Below, one piece after another: positions 1 to 7,082 of a DNA stretch of 64,000 nucleotides. Position numbers and translations under genes: made by a program. The notes beneath the pieces are model-generated. The model made no database searches. It had not been told where the DNA came from and saw only the letters and a list, made by a program, of their open reading frames with translations. Source of the stretch: Faecalibacterium prausnitzii (GTDB lineage Bacteria; Bacillota; Clostridia; Oscillospirales; Ruminococcaceae); the NCBI RefSeq assembly GCF_019967995.1, contig NZ_CP065377.1:2873511-2937510 (forward strand), given 5' to 3'. Positions within the stretch are counted from its first letter, which is position 1. Each line of letters starts with the position of its first letter.

Positions 1-177
1 AATGGGCACCTCGCCGGTCACTTCCAGAAAAACGCCCAGCATCACGGCCAGCAGCCCGCTGGCGGCCAGAGTGATCTTCCGCGCAAAGCGGGGCGGGCGG
101 CTCTGGGCATACAGGACGACGGCCAGCCACTCGGCCAGCGCCGTGTACAGGCGCGGGATATCCGGCAGTGTCGTCAC
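1..177 (-). CDS. sensor histidine kinase, N-terminal fragment (cut by window edge)
   Basis: Only the first 59 codons are visible. The GTG start overlaps the stop of the response regulator (GTGA overlap), so the two genes are translationally coupled. The visible part is hydrophobic, with one or two candidate membrane segments (roughly residues 10-25 and 36-52) separated by a basic loop, as expected for the membrane sensor of a GHKL-type kinase that partners LytTR regulators. No kinase domain is inside the window, so the assignment rests on operon context. It could be another membrane protein. Confidence 0.5.
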   Translation of the reverse strand, partial: MTTLPDIPRLYTALAEWLAVVLYAQSRPPRFARKITLAASGLLAVMLGVFLEVTGEVPI

Positions 178-884
178 AGACCGTCACCCCCGATGTAGTC
201 GGTCAGGGCTGCCAGAAAGCTCTTCCGCTTGGGGCGGCTGACCTGCAATTCATAAGGCCCCACCTCCACCGTGTTCTGCTGCACAGCCTGCACCTGGGCC
301 AGATTGACCAGATACCCGCTGTTGCAGCGGGCAAAGGGCCGGTCGGCCAGTTTTTCTTCCAGCGCCTTGAGCGCGCCGGGGGCCGCAAAATCGCCCTCCT
401 CGGTGTAGAAATGTACCCGATGGCCTTCACTTTCGATGTAATAAATGCGCGAGGTATCCAGCCGCCGCAGGCCGCCCTCCACCGGCACCGCCAGATAGTG
501 CCGGGTGCGGCGGCGCAGCTGTGCCTCTACCTTTTGCAGTTGCTGCGAAAACGCAAAGTACGGCACCGGCTTGAGGACGTAATCCAGCGCCCCCACCGCA
601 TAGCCCTTGATGGCATACTGCGCCATGTTGGTGATGAACACGAGCATCACATCCGGGTCCAGTTCCCGGATGCGCCGGGCCGTCTCCATGCCGTCCAGAT
701 GCTTCATCTCGATATCCAGAAGGATCAGGTCATAGGCCGGGCGGTAATCCTCCAGGATCTCCAATCCGTCCGCAAAGGTCTTCACCTCAAACGCGGTCCC
801 GTATTGCCGGGTGTACCGCTGAACGTATCCCATCAGCTGCTCCCGGATCTCCGCTTCATCCTCCACGATGGCTACCCGTATCAT
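174..884 (-). CDS. LytTR-family response regulator
   Basis: This is a 236-residue two-domain regulator. Residues 1-120 form a receiver domain with an acidic pair in IVEDE (8-10), the phospho-acceptor aspartate in LLDIE (D57) and the conserved lysine in VLKP (K105). Residues 130-236 match a LytTR DNA-binding domain, with the typical IYYIES strand and the RCNSGYLVNL segment. I chose the start at MIRVAIVEDE because GGGGAGG lies just upstream and the receiver fold begins there; an in-frame extension of 19 codons has no such site. It overlaps the downstream kinase gene. LytTR regulators usually control peptide-sensing or cell-envelope functions; the target here is unknown. Confidence 0.9.
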   Translation of the reverse strand: MIRVAIVEDEAEIREQLMGYVQRYTRQYGTAFEVKTFADGLEILEDYRPAYDLILLDIEMKHLDGMETARRIRELDPDVMLVFITNMAQYAIKGYAVGALDYVLKPVPYFAFSQQLQKVEAQLRRRTRHYLAVPVEGGLRRLDTSRIYYIESEGHRVHFYTEEGDFAAPGALKALEEKLADRPFARCNSGYLVNLAQVQAVQQNTVEVGPYELQVSRPKRKSFLAALTDYIGGDGL

Positions 885-949
885 TTGCCGCACCTCCCCG
901 CTTCTGGTTCCCCGGCCGGGCATCCAGCTCCGGCCCGGCATCTCATTTT

Positions 950-978
950 ATTATACAAAAGCGGAACCGTTTTTGCAA
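950..978 (-). promoter_or_regulatory. probable sigma-A promoter of the two-component operon
   Basis: On the minus strand TTGCAA (973-978) and TATAAT (950-955) are 17 bp apart, about 65 bp upstream of the regulator start. Confidence 0.6.
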
Positions 979-1080
979 CGTTTTTTGTTTTTAAGGAAAG
1001 CAGGCTGTGCAAGCCATGCGCAGAAAAGCCCCTGATTCAGGCAAATGTGCAAACGGTGTGCAACTGCTTTCTTATATAGA

Positions 1081-1164
1081 AAAAGAGCGTCGAATCTCAC
1101 GATTCAACGCTCTTTTATTGGTGCACCTCCAGGGACTCGAACCCTGGGCCCACTGATTAAGAGA
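1081..1164. repeat. attL: displaced 3' half of tRNA-Lys plus its terminator
   Basis: Bases 1100-1164 are identical to 11755-11819 (65 bp). With two mismatches the match extends to 1081-1164 versus 11736-11819. The repeat holds the tRNA-Lys sequence from the anticodon loop to CCA and the terminator hairpin that follows it. Beyond 1164 the sequence no longer matches tRNA, so this copy is a truncated remnant left by integration. The hairpin (AAAAGAGCGT and ACGCTCTTTT arms) can still act as a minus-strand terminator. Confidence 0.9.
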
Positions 1165-1304
1165 GCAAGCCGCCGGTTCGTCTCAATTTATGGAAGTTTC
1201 GAGTCATCGTTATTTTTAATCAAGACAACGTGATTTTTCACCCAGTAATTTCTGCACCCTTTGTCGGATTTTGTAACGAAAAGCACCTTCTGCACGTTTT
1301 GAAA

Positions 1305-1333
1305 CCGTGCAAAATCCGTGCAGAAACCGTGCA
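1305..1333 (+). promoter_or_regulatory. left arm-type integrase sites (3 x CCGTGCA, 11-bp period)
   Basis: CCGTGCA occurs at 1305-1311, 1316-1322 and 1327-1333, exactly one helical turn apart. An inverted TGCACG lies at 1291. The same triplet pattern is found inside the right end, which suggests accessory sites bound by the integrase N-terminal domain. Nothing else was found in 1165-1431. Confidence 0.6.
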
Positions 1334-1431
1334 CTTACTCCCCGACAAATAAAATCGCTCTATCCCCCACCGGCTTGACGGCATTGGTTTGAGTGGCCGA
1401 ACATCAAAATCAAGTCATGGAGGACACGACT

Positions 1432-1680
1432 ATGAACAAACTGCTTTCTTGCCACTACAATATGGACACCAACCGGGTGGAAGCCCAGTTTGCGGACGGC
1501 TCTGCTGTTGCCATCGACTGCATTGCCATTGAGGACGAGTACGGCAACACCCCGGCACAGCGGGCAGAACTGGACTGGCTGCTCTACAATAAGCCATTGG
1601 AGTACGCCCAGCTTATGCTGAGTGGTGAGATTGAACACTACCTTTCACTTGGCTGCGACCATGGCAGACTGGAAGATTGA
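1432..1680 (+). CDS. small conserved-type protein, function unknown (DUF6061-like)
   Basis: This is an 82-residue acidic protein with no signal peptide or membrane segment. GGAGG at 1419-1423 sits well for the ATG at 1432; an upstream in-frame start has no ribosome site. The sequence (HYNMDTNRVEAQFADGS near the N-terminus, then a run rich in A, E and L) resembles the short DUF6061 proteins found on clostridial mobile elements, but that is from memory and uncertain. It is the only plus-strand gene in the left half of the element. A homology search is needed before giving it a role. Confidence 0.7.
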   Translation: MNKLLSCHYNMDTNRVEAQFADGSAVAIDCIAIEDEYGNTPAQRAELDWLLYNKPLEYAQLMLSGEIEHYLSLGCDHGRLED

Positions 1681-1759
1681 CCTTTAATTGAAATATTCCA
1701 AACAGATCAACAGCCCTCTACTTGCAGTCGTTACAAATAGAGGGCTCTTAGTTAGTAGT

Positions 1760-2299
1760 TCAATCTATTATGGTGACCATCTGAAAATACTGATACTGGT
1801 ATTCGTCTTCTAATACCGCCTGCATTTCTTCCATGTATAACGGGTCTTTCAACAATTTGGGATGAAATGCTCGCTCTCTCCAGAGTCGGACTCCACTTTT
1901 GGGAAAAATATATTCCGTCCCAAGTTGCAAGTCCTTTTCGTTGCAAATAACTTTGTCCTTTTTCATTAAGCTATCAATAATACACTCGGCGGTTGTATTA
2001 AACATGTCCATTCCGAACAGTTTTATTGACGCAACTTTAGACAGATCTCTCTGGATGCCGATTTCAGTAGCTTTTCCGTTCCGATACTGCACTAGAAAGA
2101 ACGAATCATTATCCATATATCGTCCGGTTATCAAATTAGGGTCATCGGTTTCCGCACAACGTTCCATTTGCATTGCTTCATTAGAAGAATTCGACCATTG
2201 TCTCTTCATTTGCAGAAGAGTTTTTTCTAGCTCATCTGGTGCCATACCTAATTTTAATTGTCCAATTCCAATATGTGGTATAATAATTATCTCTTTCAT
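1760..2299 (-). CDS. small soluble protein, candidate immunity protein
   Basis: This 179-residue soluble protein has no transmembrane segment. The N-terminus has an IGIGQLKLGM stretch followed by an acidic helix, a pattern I associate with short Firmicute proteins encoded beside polymorphic toxins; this is pattern memory, not a confirmed domain. It starts 9 bp after the stop of the upstream membrane gene, so the two probably form one unit. Codon use and AT content differ sharply from the chromosome. It is the last gene of the minus-strand cargo array. Its immunity role is inferred from the architecture of the array. Confidence 0.65.
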   Translation of the reverse strand: MKEIIIIPHIGIGQLKLGMAPDELEKTLLQMKRQWSNSSNEAMQMERCAETDDPNLITGRYMDNDSFFLVQYRNGKATEIGIQRDLSKVASIKLFGMDMFNTTAECIIDSLMKKDKVICNEKDLQLGTEYIFPKSGVRLWRERAFHPKLLKDPLYMEEMQAVLEDEYQYQYFQMVTIID

Positions 2300-2308
2300 A
2301 ACAAAACC

Positions 2309-2695
2309 TTATACCAAAAAGGTAAACCACACAAATGCAGCAGTTGCACATATCATCAGAACCAGTAGTATCGTACTTGCAAGTTTCTTCTCAATGGAAA
2401 CTTTCTGATTTTCGCATAGGACAATCTGCTGAAGATTGTGAAATTCGGCTTCGCTGACATTTCCATTTAATGCTTTCCATGCAGTGCAGCGATCTGTAAC
2501 CAGCAAAAAATCGGACAGCATTTCCATAAAGATGACAGCGAAAAATGCCAGAGAAAAGAACCACATCCCATTCCATTGAAGTTCTGTCAACACCCTCTGA
2601 AGGCTTGAAGGCTTTAATGACACTAACGAAATAATGTAAATCAACGTGTTGCAGAATTCTCTTGCTAATGGCCCTTTTTGTTTAAGAAAATCCAT
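2309..2695 (-). CDS. small membrane protein, candidate immunity protein
   Basis: This 128-residue protein has hydrophobic stretches near residues 17-30, 44-65 and 104-125, so probably three membrane passes with a charged loop around 70-100. I chose the ATG at 2695 because a GGAAAGG site lies 7 bp upstream; the codon two earlier is TTG. It begins 30 bp after the stop of the start-less remnant at 2726-2857 and is followed 9 bp later by the 179-residue gene. No family recognised. Small membrane proteins of this kind are common among immunity proteins against membrane-active toxins, but that is inference. Confidence 0.6.
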   Translation of the reverse strand: MDFLKQKGPLAREFCNTLIYIISLVSLKPSSLQRVLTELQWNGMWFFSLAFFAVIFMEMLSDFLLVTDRCTAWKALNGNVSEAEFHNLQQIVLCENQKVSIEKKLASTILLVLMICATAAFVWFTFLV

Positions 2696-2725
2696 TTTCA
2701 ACCCTTTCCTTACAAACGGAGTGAC

Positions 2726-2857
2726 TTAACCACCAATAGCCTGATAGTAATCCGTTTTAGAACGAATCAAAGAACCGTTTGACTTGTATTCTTTGACAGT
2801 TTGATGGTAGCAATATTTTCGAAATATGTGTTCTATTTTTTCTGCATTGGAATCACC
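2726..2857 (-). pseudogene. start-less C-terminal coding remnant (GDSNA type, copy A)
   Basis: An open frame of 43 codons begins right after an in-frame TGA and has no usable start codon. It begins GDSNAEKIEHIF and ends YYQAIGG. It reads like a genuine protein C-terminus. Its first bases are a 19-bp sequence shared exactly with the remnant at 4159-4272, after which the two diverge. It lies immediately upstream of a small membrane gene. I interpret it as the displaced tip of a larger modular protein. Confidence 0.5.
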
Positions 2858-2927
2858 TCATATCAAGTTTGAATTCATATTCTATGCGTCAAATTGTGAC
2901 TGATTTCAATGATTTTTTTGGTGATGA

Positions 2928-3134
2928 CTAAGATGTTTTATTTAGCTCATTTCGTCCGATGCGGTAAATCTTCTTGTCTTGTTCTCCTACTTCAACAATA
3001 AGTTCATTTTTATTGTGATGAACTATTACTGGAATATAGCTATCGGAATTTTCCACCATCAAACATGTGACTCCATTCGTCCATTCACTGTTCAATTCCT
3101 TTGATAGCATGGAAATGATTTCTTCTTTCGTCAT
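2928..3134 (-). CDS. 68-residue protein, function unknown
   Basis: This is a short soluble protein starting MTKEEIISML with a helical N-terminus and a beta-rich second half (IPVIVHH, ELIVEVG, KIYRIG). GGAGG is present but about 16 bp upstream of the ATG, so translation may be weak. It lies downstream of the DUF4367-like remnant on the same strand and shares the AT-rich composition of the array. No family recognised. Confidence 0.5.
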   Translation of the reverse strand: MTKEEIISMLSKELNSEWTNGVTCLMVENSDSYIPVIVHHNKNELIVEVGEQDKKIYRIGRNELNKTS

Positions 3135-3323
3135 TTTGATTAATGAATAACCTCCATTTTGTACACTCCCCCAGGAGCTTTTGCTTAGTCAACGTTGCTC
3201 ACACTGCGTTTGTGACAGCTTTTTTGAAAAAAGTTCAAAATCTTGTCAGCTTTGGACGCTTCAACGAAAAAGTGTCCACACATTTGTAAATAATTACAAG
3301 CGTGTGGGCAAAAATTCAGCCAG

Positions 3324-3473
3324 TTAGGAAATGCTCTCTGCAATTTTTAGAATCTCTTCACGCGGTATCTTTCCAATGATCGTATGTGATATGCCATCTT
3401 TCTCCCATACTAGCACATATCTTGTACGGCCTCCGCTATTGTTTGTTCCGAGTGTGGCATCGGCTGTTCCAAC
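3324..3473 (-). pseudogene. C-terminal remnant of a DUF4367-like protein
   Basis: Forty-nine codons end at TAA (3324-3326) and open directly after an in-frame TAA. The translation contains RYVLVWEKDGISHTIIGKIP followed by REEILKIAESIS, which fits the end of a DUF4367 domain (W..dG..y.i.G....eE.lkiA.s). The same frame continues upstream across the stop as QTVYLERG, consistent with decay by point mutation. No start is visible. A hairpin with arms CCACAC and GTGTGG follows at about 3272-3305 on the minus strand and may be its terminator. Bases 3135-3323 and 3474-3622 hold no convincing gene. Confidence 0.5.
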
Positions 3474-3622
3474 TTAACCTCGTTCTAAATAAACCGTCTG
3501 GCGGTATCTAACTGATTAACATTTCAACAAAGAAGCTGTGGTTGGAGCCTCCAATATTGAGCAATCCATTTTCTTTCCACTGCATCATAGGGATAACCGG
3601 GATTCCCCAGCATCTCTTTTAT

Positions 3623-4063
3623 TCAGGATTTTTCTACTGAAATCCGGATTCCAAATCCTCCCTCTGAGTATGCAATGCTTATCCATGTTTCATCTTTTCT
3701 TAGCAAAACGCCTGTCGAAACGCTTTCTGAAGCCGATGCCTCTTCAGCGTATCCTAAGGTTTTCAATTGGTCAATATATTTTTGTATTTCTTCTTCAGAG
3801 ATATTATTATAAAAGATTGCATAATACCCAGCATTAGAACCATCCAATATATATTCTATCGTTCCACTTTCCGGCTCACAAATAAGCCTAGTGTATTCAT
3901 TATCCGGCCAAACTGAAGTATAAATACATTTTACATCAGACGGATTGGTTCCTCCATGTGTAGCAAATTTTCCCTGACCTGAAAAACGAATGCAAAGAAA
4001 GACCAATATCAAAACTATAAAGGCAACCGCCATACTGCTAAAAAATTCCAATTTCTTATTCAT
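3623..4063 (-). CDS. membrane-anchored small protein, candidate immunity protein
   Basis: This 146-residue protein has one N-terminal membrane anchor (about residues 10-29, rich in V, I, L and F) and a soluble remainder predicted to face outside. I chose the start at MNKKLEFFSS because GGAG lies 8 bp upstream; the longer frame begins with TTG. The soluble part contains a short aromatic beta region and ISEEEIQKYIDQLKTLGY, a helix. It follows the GGDSNA-type remnant at 4159-4272. No family recognised; the surface-facing topology would suit protection against an imported toxin, but this is inference. Confidence 0.65.
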   Translation of the reverse strand: MNKKLEFFSSMAVAFIVLILVFLCIRFSGQGKFATHGGTNPSDVKCIYTSVWPDNEYTRLICEPESGTIEYILDGSNAGYYAIFYNNISEEEIQKYIDQLKTLGYAEEASASESVSTGVLLRKDETWISIAYSEGGFGIRISVEKS

Positions 4064-4090
4064 TTGGTTTGCTCCATAATTCAAACGTAC

Positions 4091-4135
4091 AAAGCCACGA
4101 TTCTTTTCTTTCGACTCTAAAGAATCGTGGCTTTT
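4091..4135. terminator. strong hairpin between two array modules
   Basis: Arms AAAGCCACGATTCTT and AAGAATCGTGGCTTT are perfect over 15 bp. Read on the plus strand the stem is followed by TTTT; on the minus strand the run is weaker. It sits between the remnant ending at 4159 and the gene starting at 4063, so it may insulate the modules. Confidence 0.55.
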
Positions 4136-4158
4136 ATACCCATTATCTAATGCTTTTA

Positions 4159-4272
4159 TTACGGAATCGTGATGTCGTAGGAAATGGAGAACTGGCCACC
4201 GTTTGCCAAAGCATTCAATTTGTTTTCAAGGAAATTATCTGCATTGGAATCACCTCCATCACGGTTTTCATT
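4159..4272 (-). pseudogene. start-less C-terminal coding remnant (GDSNA type, copy B)
   Basis: Thirty-seven codons open after an in-frame TAA and end FSISYDITIP. No start codon is present in frame. The bases encoding GDSNA and a few more (4239-4257) are identical to 2841-2859. The remainder differs from copy A, so the shared part acts like a junction followed by a variable tip. A small membrane-anchored gene follows. Between this and 4503 lies an open stretch (4268-4519 frame) that I could not interpret. Confidence 0.5.
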
Positions 4273-4502
4273 TTAGATGTTGATAATAGCAAAGCACAAA
4301 TAGAAAAAAACCCACAATATTGTAGCAAGACGGAGAAAAAATGTCACCAAAACGGTGTAAGCGCAAAGCAGGGATTGGTTCTTGATCTCTGTTGTGAGAG
4401 TTCACAAACGTCCGGGGTGCTGTTGCCGGAAGGATGCTTTCTTCAATTTTCTTCCAGAATTCTCTGCAAATAGCGGGCTGTTTATGCTTCTTGAGAATCC
4501 AT

Positions 4503-4913
4503 CTAGTGAATACCGACACCCTCCATGATCTTTTCTATCCAATTTGTGGAAGAATCATTTTTCTCACTAAATGACCCCAAATAATGTGACGAACTCTCAA
4601 CCTCTATTATTACACCATCCGGCATTCTGTATTTTTCTAAACTGAGATTCAAACCTTTAAGTGGGATTGTTCTAGCCAGTTGAGGGATAGAAACTGTATG
4701 GAGAATATCAATTTTTGATAAACCTCTATACGTTTCTGTCTTTTCGGCTTCACTTAGCAACCGTTCTGCATACTGATTTGAAATAACCTGTATGCGAAAT
4801 TGTTCTTTTTCATCCTCGGTCATCTCAAGTGGAACGCCGTGCAATGTGTCCACAATATAGGACGAAATTTTAGCGAAGTGCTCGTCAAAATCAGTGGTAT
4901 CTTCGTTGGTCAT
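4503..4913 (-). CDS. small acidic soluble protein, candidate immunity protein
   Basis: This 136-residue protein has no membrane segment. It is strongly acidic at the N-terminus (MTNEDTTDFDEHF), largely helical to about residue 75, and then has a beta-like segment ending with a WIEKIMEGVG helix. A GAGGG site precedes the ATG. It begins 53 bp after the stop of the remnant at 4967-5077. High acidity is common in immunity proteins against nucleases, but no family was recognised. Confidence 0.6.
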   Translation of the reverse strand: MTNEDTTDFDEHFAKISSYIVDTLHGVPLEMTEDEKEQFRIQVISNQYAERLLSEAEKTETYRGLSKIDILHTVSIPQLARTIPLKGLNLSLEKYRMPDGVIIEVESSSHYLGSFSEKNDSSTNWIEKIMEGVGIH

Positions 4914-4966
4914 ATTTCTGTTCTACCCTCATTATAAGCTTTCCGGTCTGCTTAAAGTTACAGCTT

Positions 4967-5077
4967 TCAGCGTAAAGCTTCCGTAGTTTTTAATGCTAAA
5001 CGATAGTTATCGAACTTTTCCACAGCTTTTGCAAAATCGTCGAGAAAAAGTTCTGTATCTTTTTCATTCGTACCACT
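4967..5077 (-). pseudogene. start-less C-terminal coding remnant
   Basis: Thirty-six codons open after an in-frame TAA and encode SGTNEKDTELFLDDFAKAVE and a further helical stretch ending TTEALR. There is no start codon. The helical, acidic-then-basic composition looks coding. It is placed directly before the 136-residue gene, repeating the remnant-then-gene layout seen elsewhere in the array. Confidence 0.4.
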
Positions 5078-5101
5078 TTACCCCATTATTAGAATTGAAA
5101 A

Positions 5102-5491
5102 TTAGTAGCCCTTTGATATAAATAAGTAAACGATGAATCCACCCCACAAAACAACTTCAGCAATTATCAAACACTTCAAGTGTTGCTGCAATTTTTCGGG
5201 GTCAATTTCGCCTTTTTTCAGAAAATCATAAATTGAATTTCGCAATTTATCTATGTCTTCCTGCTTGATTTCCAGTTTCAAATAAAAATTTTTCCCGAAA
5301 AGGAGCTGGTGCATCCCATAATATATTGAAAGCAATATTAAAAATGAAGTAATACTTACAAGCGCTGGCTGGGTCCAGCTTATTGTCATACCTTCTACCG
5401 ATGTAAGATTTCTATAAAAAACAATATCACTTAAACCAGCTACAAACAACAGAAAATTCCAAACCAAAAATGTATATAAAGTTTTCTTCAT
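5102..5491 (-). CDS. small three-pass membrane protein, candidate immunity protein
   Basis: The protein is 129 residues, with membrane segments at about 5-25, 43-62 and 106-126. The loop between the second and third is charged and helical (KLEIKQEDIDKLRNSIYDFL). A GAAGG site lies before the ATG. Topology resembles the 128-residue gene at 2309-2695, though I see no sequence similarity by eye. It follows the stop-interrupted remnant at 5606-5728. Confidence 0.6.
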   Translation of the reverse strand: MKKTLYTFLVWNFLLFVAGLSDIVFYRNLTSVEGMTISWTQPALVSITSFLILLSIYYGMHQLLFGKNFYLKLEIKQEDIDKLRNSIYDFLKKGEIDPEKLQQHLKCLIIAEVVLWGGFIVYLFISKGY

Positions 5492-5605
5492 TTTCTATAC
5501 CTTCTTTTACTACTGCCCACATTGCTGGAAATATCAAACGCCTACTTTATTTTTATGCCCTCATTTTTTACAAATCATCAAACCTTCCCGCCTTGCTTTT
5601 TTGTT

Positions 5606-5728
5606 TAGATAACGAAATTTAAGCCTGATTTATTTCGTTTGTCCACAAAATTTTTCAAAATCGTATAGATGCACATAAACTTCCTGAAAATTTGTAGCAC
5701 AATCGCAATCTTCTTTTAAATAAACACG
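5606..5728 (-). pseudogene. decayed paralogue of the remnant at 6253-6447
   Basis: Bases 5606-5704 align without gaps to 6301-6399 with about 81 of 99 identities. The frame reads DCATNFQEVYVHLYDFEKFC and then stops at TAA (5630-5632), where the paralogue has CAA. The frame opens after TAG with no start codon. Conservation is mostly at codon positions that keep the protein, so both copies derive from one coding sequence. Nothing else is visible in 5492-5605. Confidence 0.55.
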
Positions 5729-5772
5729 CTATAAGGATAAACTTTTTGTTTTACCTCGATTGAAAGCCATCT

Positions 5773-6237
5773 TTAGCTTTCTGGTTTGAGAACTGTACTT
5801 CGGGCCGGATTCTTTGGGTCTACTAGAATTTTTATTGGTGCCCCTTTCGGACTACATGGATTGAACCAAAACCACTGCGACTTTCCATTATAGGTTTCAC
5901 CTTTAACTTTATACTGATAATGTACCACATATGGATAGATTACATCTTCATCGGCAAGGTGGTAGGTACTCATATGAAATTTTATATGTACTCGTTTTGT
6001 TGCTGTAACCTTTCCGATGATTCTTGTTCCATTTTTCAAAAGTTCTGCCTTTTTATAGTCGGAAATAATCGCCAATCCGATAATTATACCTGCTACAATC
6101 CATGCTAATATCGCAGCCACCCAAATACCAGACTTACACGCTTCAACCGATATAATTGCCGCCACGAACATTCCGACATATGCCAGTGTATGAATAAGAT
6201 CTTTTGAAAAAAACATTTTATCTCGTGTAATTTTCAT
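5773..6237 (-). CDS. DUF3592-like membrane protein, candidate immunity protein
   Basis: This 154-residue protein has two membrane segments (about 12-30 and 37-58) and a soluble C-terminal beta domain. The stretch from GKVTATKR through VVHYQYKVKGETY to KILVDPKNPARSTVL follows the DUF3592 pattern (a conserved G.V, a Y.Y..G.., and a final V..P.NP..S). A GAGGAGG site precedes the ATG. It starts 15 bp after the remnant at 6253-6447. DUF3592 proteins are frequent near polymorphic toxins and in mobile elements, but have no single assigned function. Confidence 0.65.
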   Translation of the reverse strand: MKITRDKMFFSKDLIHTLAYVGMFVAAIISVEACKSGIWVAAILAWIVAGIIIGLAIISDYKKAELLKNGTRIIGKVTATKRVHIKFHMSTYHLADEDVIYPYVVHYQYKVKGETYNGKSQWFWFNPCSPKGAPIKILVDPKNPARSTVLKPES

Positions 6238-6252
6238 AAAACGGCATCCTCC

Positions 6253-6447
6253 TCAAATCCTACAGTCGGTAATCAGCAGCTTCGTGAAATCAACATTCCT
6301 TAGATACTTAGATTTAATCCTATTTTGTTTCATCCGTCTACAAAATTCCTCAAAATCGTATAGCTGCACATAAATTTCCAGAAAACTTGTAGCACAATCA
6401 CGATTTTTCTTTTCACTCAGATAAACCACCACGGCAATTCCAGCCAC
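6253..6447 (-). pseudogene. start-less coding remnant overlapping the sigma-factor gene end
   Basis: An open frame of 64 codons runs from inside the end of the sigma-like gene to TGA at 6253. The part from VYLSEKKNRDCATSFLEIYV through LYDFEEFCRRMK is paralogous to the remnant at 5606-5728. The first few codons coincide with the sigma gene in another frame, so the apparent start is not trustworthy. It lies 15 bp before the DUF3592-like gene. It could be a short translated peptide rather than a dead fragment. Confidence 0.45.
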
Positions 6448-7082
6448 AGGTTATCCATAGCCTGTTCCTCGGTCTTTTGGGCGCGGCCTTTTGTCAGGTG
6501 GAAATATATCGCCGTACCAATCAAAGGATGTTCCTTGCCATCAGTAAAGCCATAGCGGTACAGCAGATAGGTCTGCTCCCGTTGGGTCAACCGTTTCAGG
6601 CCATCGTACAGTTCCCGGCGCGATTCCTGATCCTCCATAATGCTCTGCGGCTGCATGGCGTAGGGGTCGGCTATGGCTTCGATGCGCTGCAGTTGTTCCT
6701 CTCCCGGCAGAACATCATCCAGCGAAACGCGCTGGTAACAGATACCATCCTTGTCCTCTGTCACCATCCGCTGCTCAAAAGCGGCAAAGGCATCCCGAAC
6801 CATATCCATCATGGCGTTGCGGATGGCCGGAGCCGCGTAGGTCAGGAACTTCATGCCACGCGCTGCATCGAACTTCGGCACGGTCTTCCACAAGCCCAGA
6901 TTGCCCGCCTGTTTCAAATCGTCCGTGTCAAGGTTCAGGCCGGACTGTGCCAGATTCATGCTGCGGAAAAGGTCATTTGCCACCTTGCCAATAAAGGACT
7001 TGTTGTTGTCGATCAGGCTGTCCAGTGCTGCGGCATCGCCTTTCTGCGCCAGCGCACAAAGCCGTTCATTCGTCTGCTTCAT
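6417..7082 (-). CDS. sigma-70-like factor of the mobile element
   Basis: This 221-residue protein has a region-2-like part at about 25-100 (NLGLWKTVPKFDAARGMKFL then TYAAPAIRNAMMDMVRD, the -10 binding and melting helices) and a region-4-like part at about 165-215 (LTQREQTYLLYRYGF). The start at MKQTNERL overlaps the repressor gene by 17 bp, so translation is coupled. It probably directs transcription of the element's own genes. It ends WLELPWWFI exactly where the cargo array begins. A non-initiating regulator with a sigma fold is possible. Confidence 0.75.
   Translation of the reverse strand: MKQTNERLCALAQKGDAAALDSLIDNNKSFIGKVANDLFRSMNLAQSGLNLDTDDLKQAGNLGLWKTVPKFDAARGMKFLTYAAPAIRNAMMDMVRDAFAAFEQRMVTEDKDGICYQRVSLDDVLPGEEQLQRIEAIADPYAMQPQSIMEDQESRRELYDGLKRLTQREQTYLLYRYGFTDGKEHPLIGTAIYFHLTKGRAQKTEEQAMDNLWLELPWWFI

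Noticed and set aside
1045..1233. Open frame with PPGTRTLGPL translated across attL
   Set aside because: It is the antisense reading of a tRNA T-arm and terminator, a common annotation artefact.
3205..3330. Possible coding remnant (VEASKADKILNFFQKSC) on the minus strand
   Set aside because: It has odd Cys/His content, overlaps a terminator-like hairpin and the end of the DUF4367 remnant in another frame. Too weak to call.
4268..4519. 83-codon minus-strand frame beginning inside the end of the 136-residue gene
   Set aside because: The middle looks partly coding (WKKIEESILPATAPRTFVNS) but there is no proper start, and it seems to run into a promoter-like stretch. It may be another remnant; not called.
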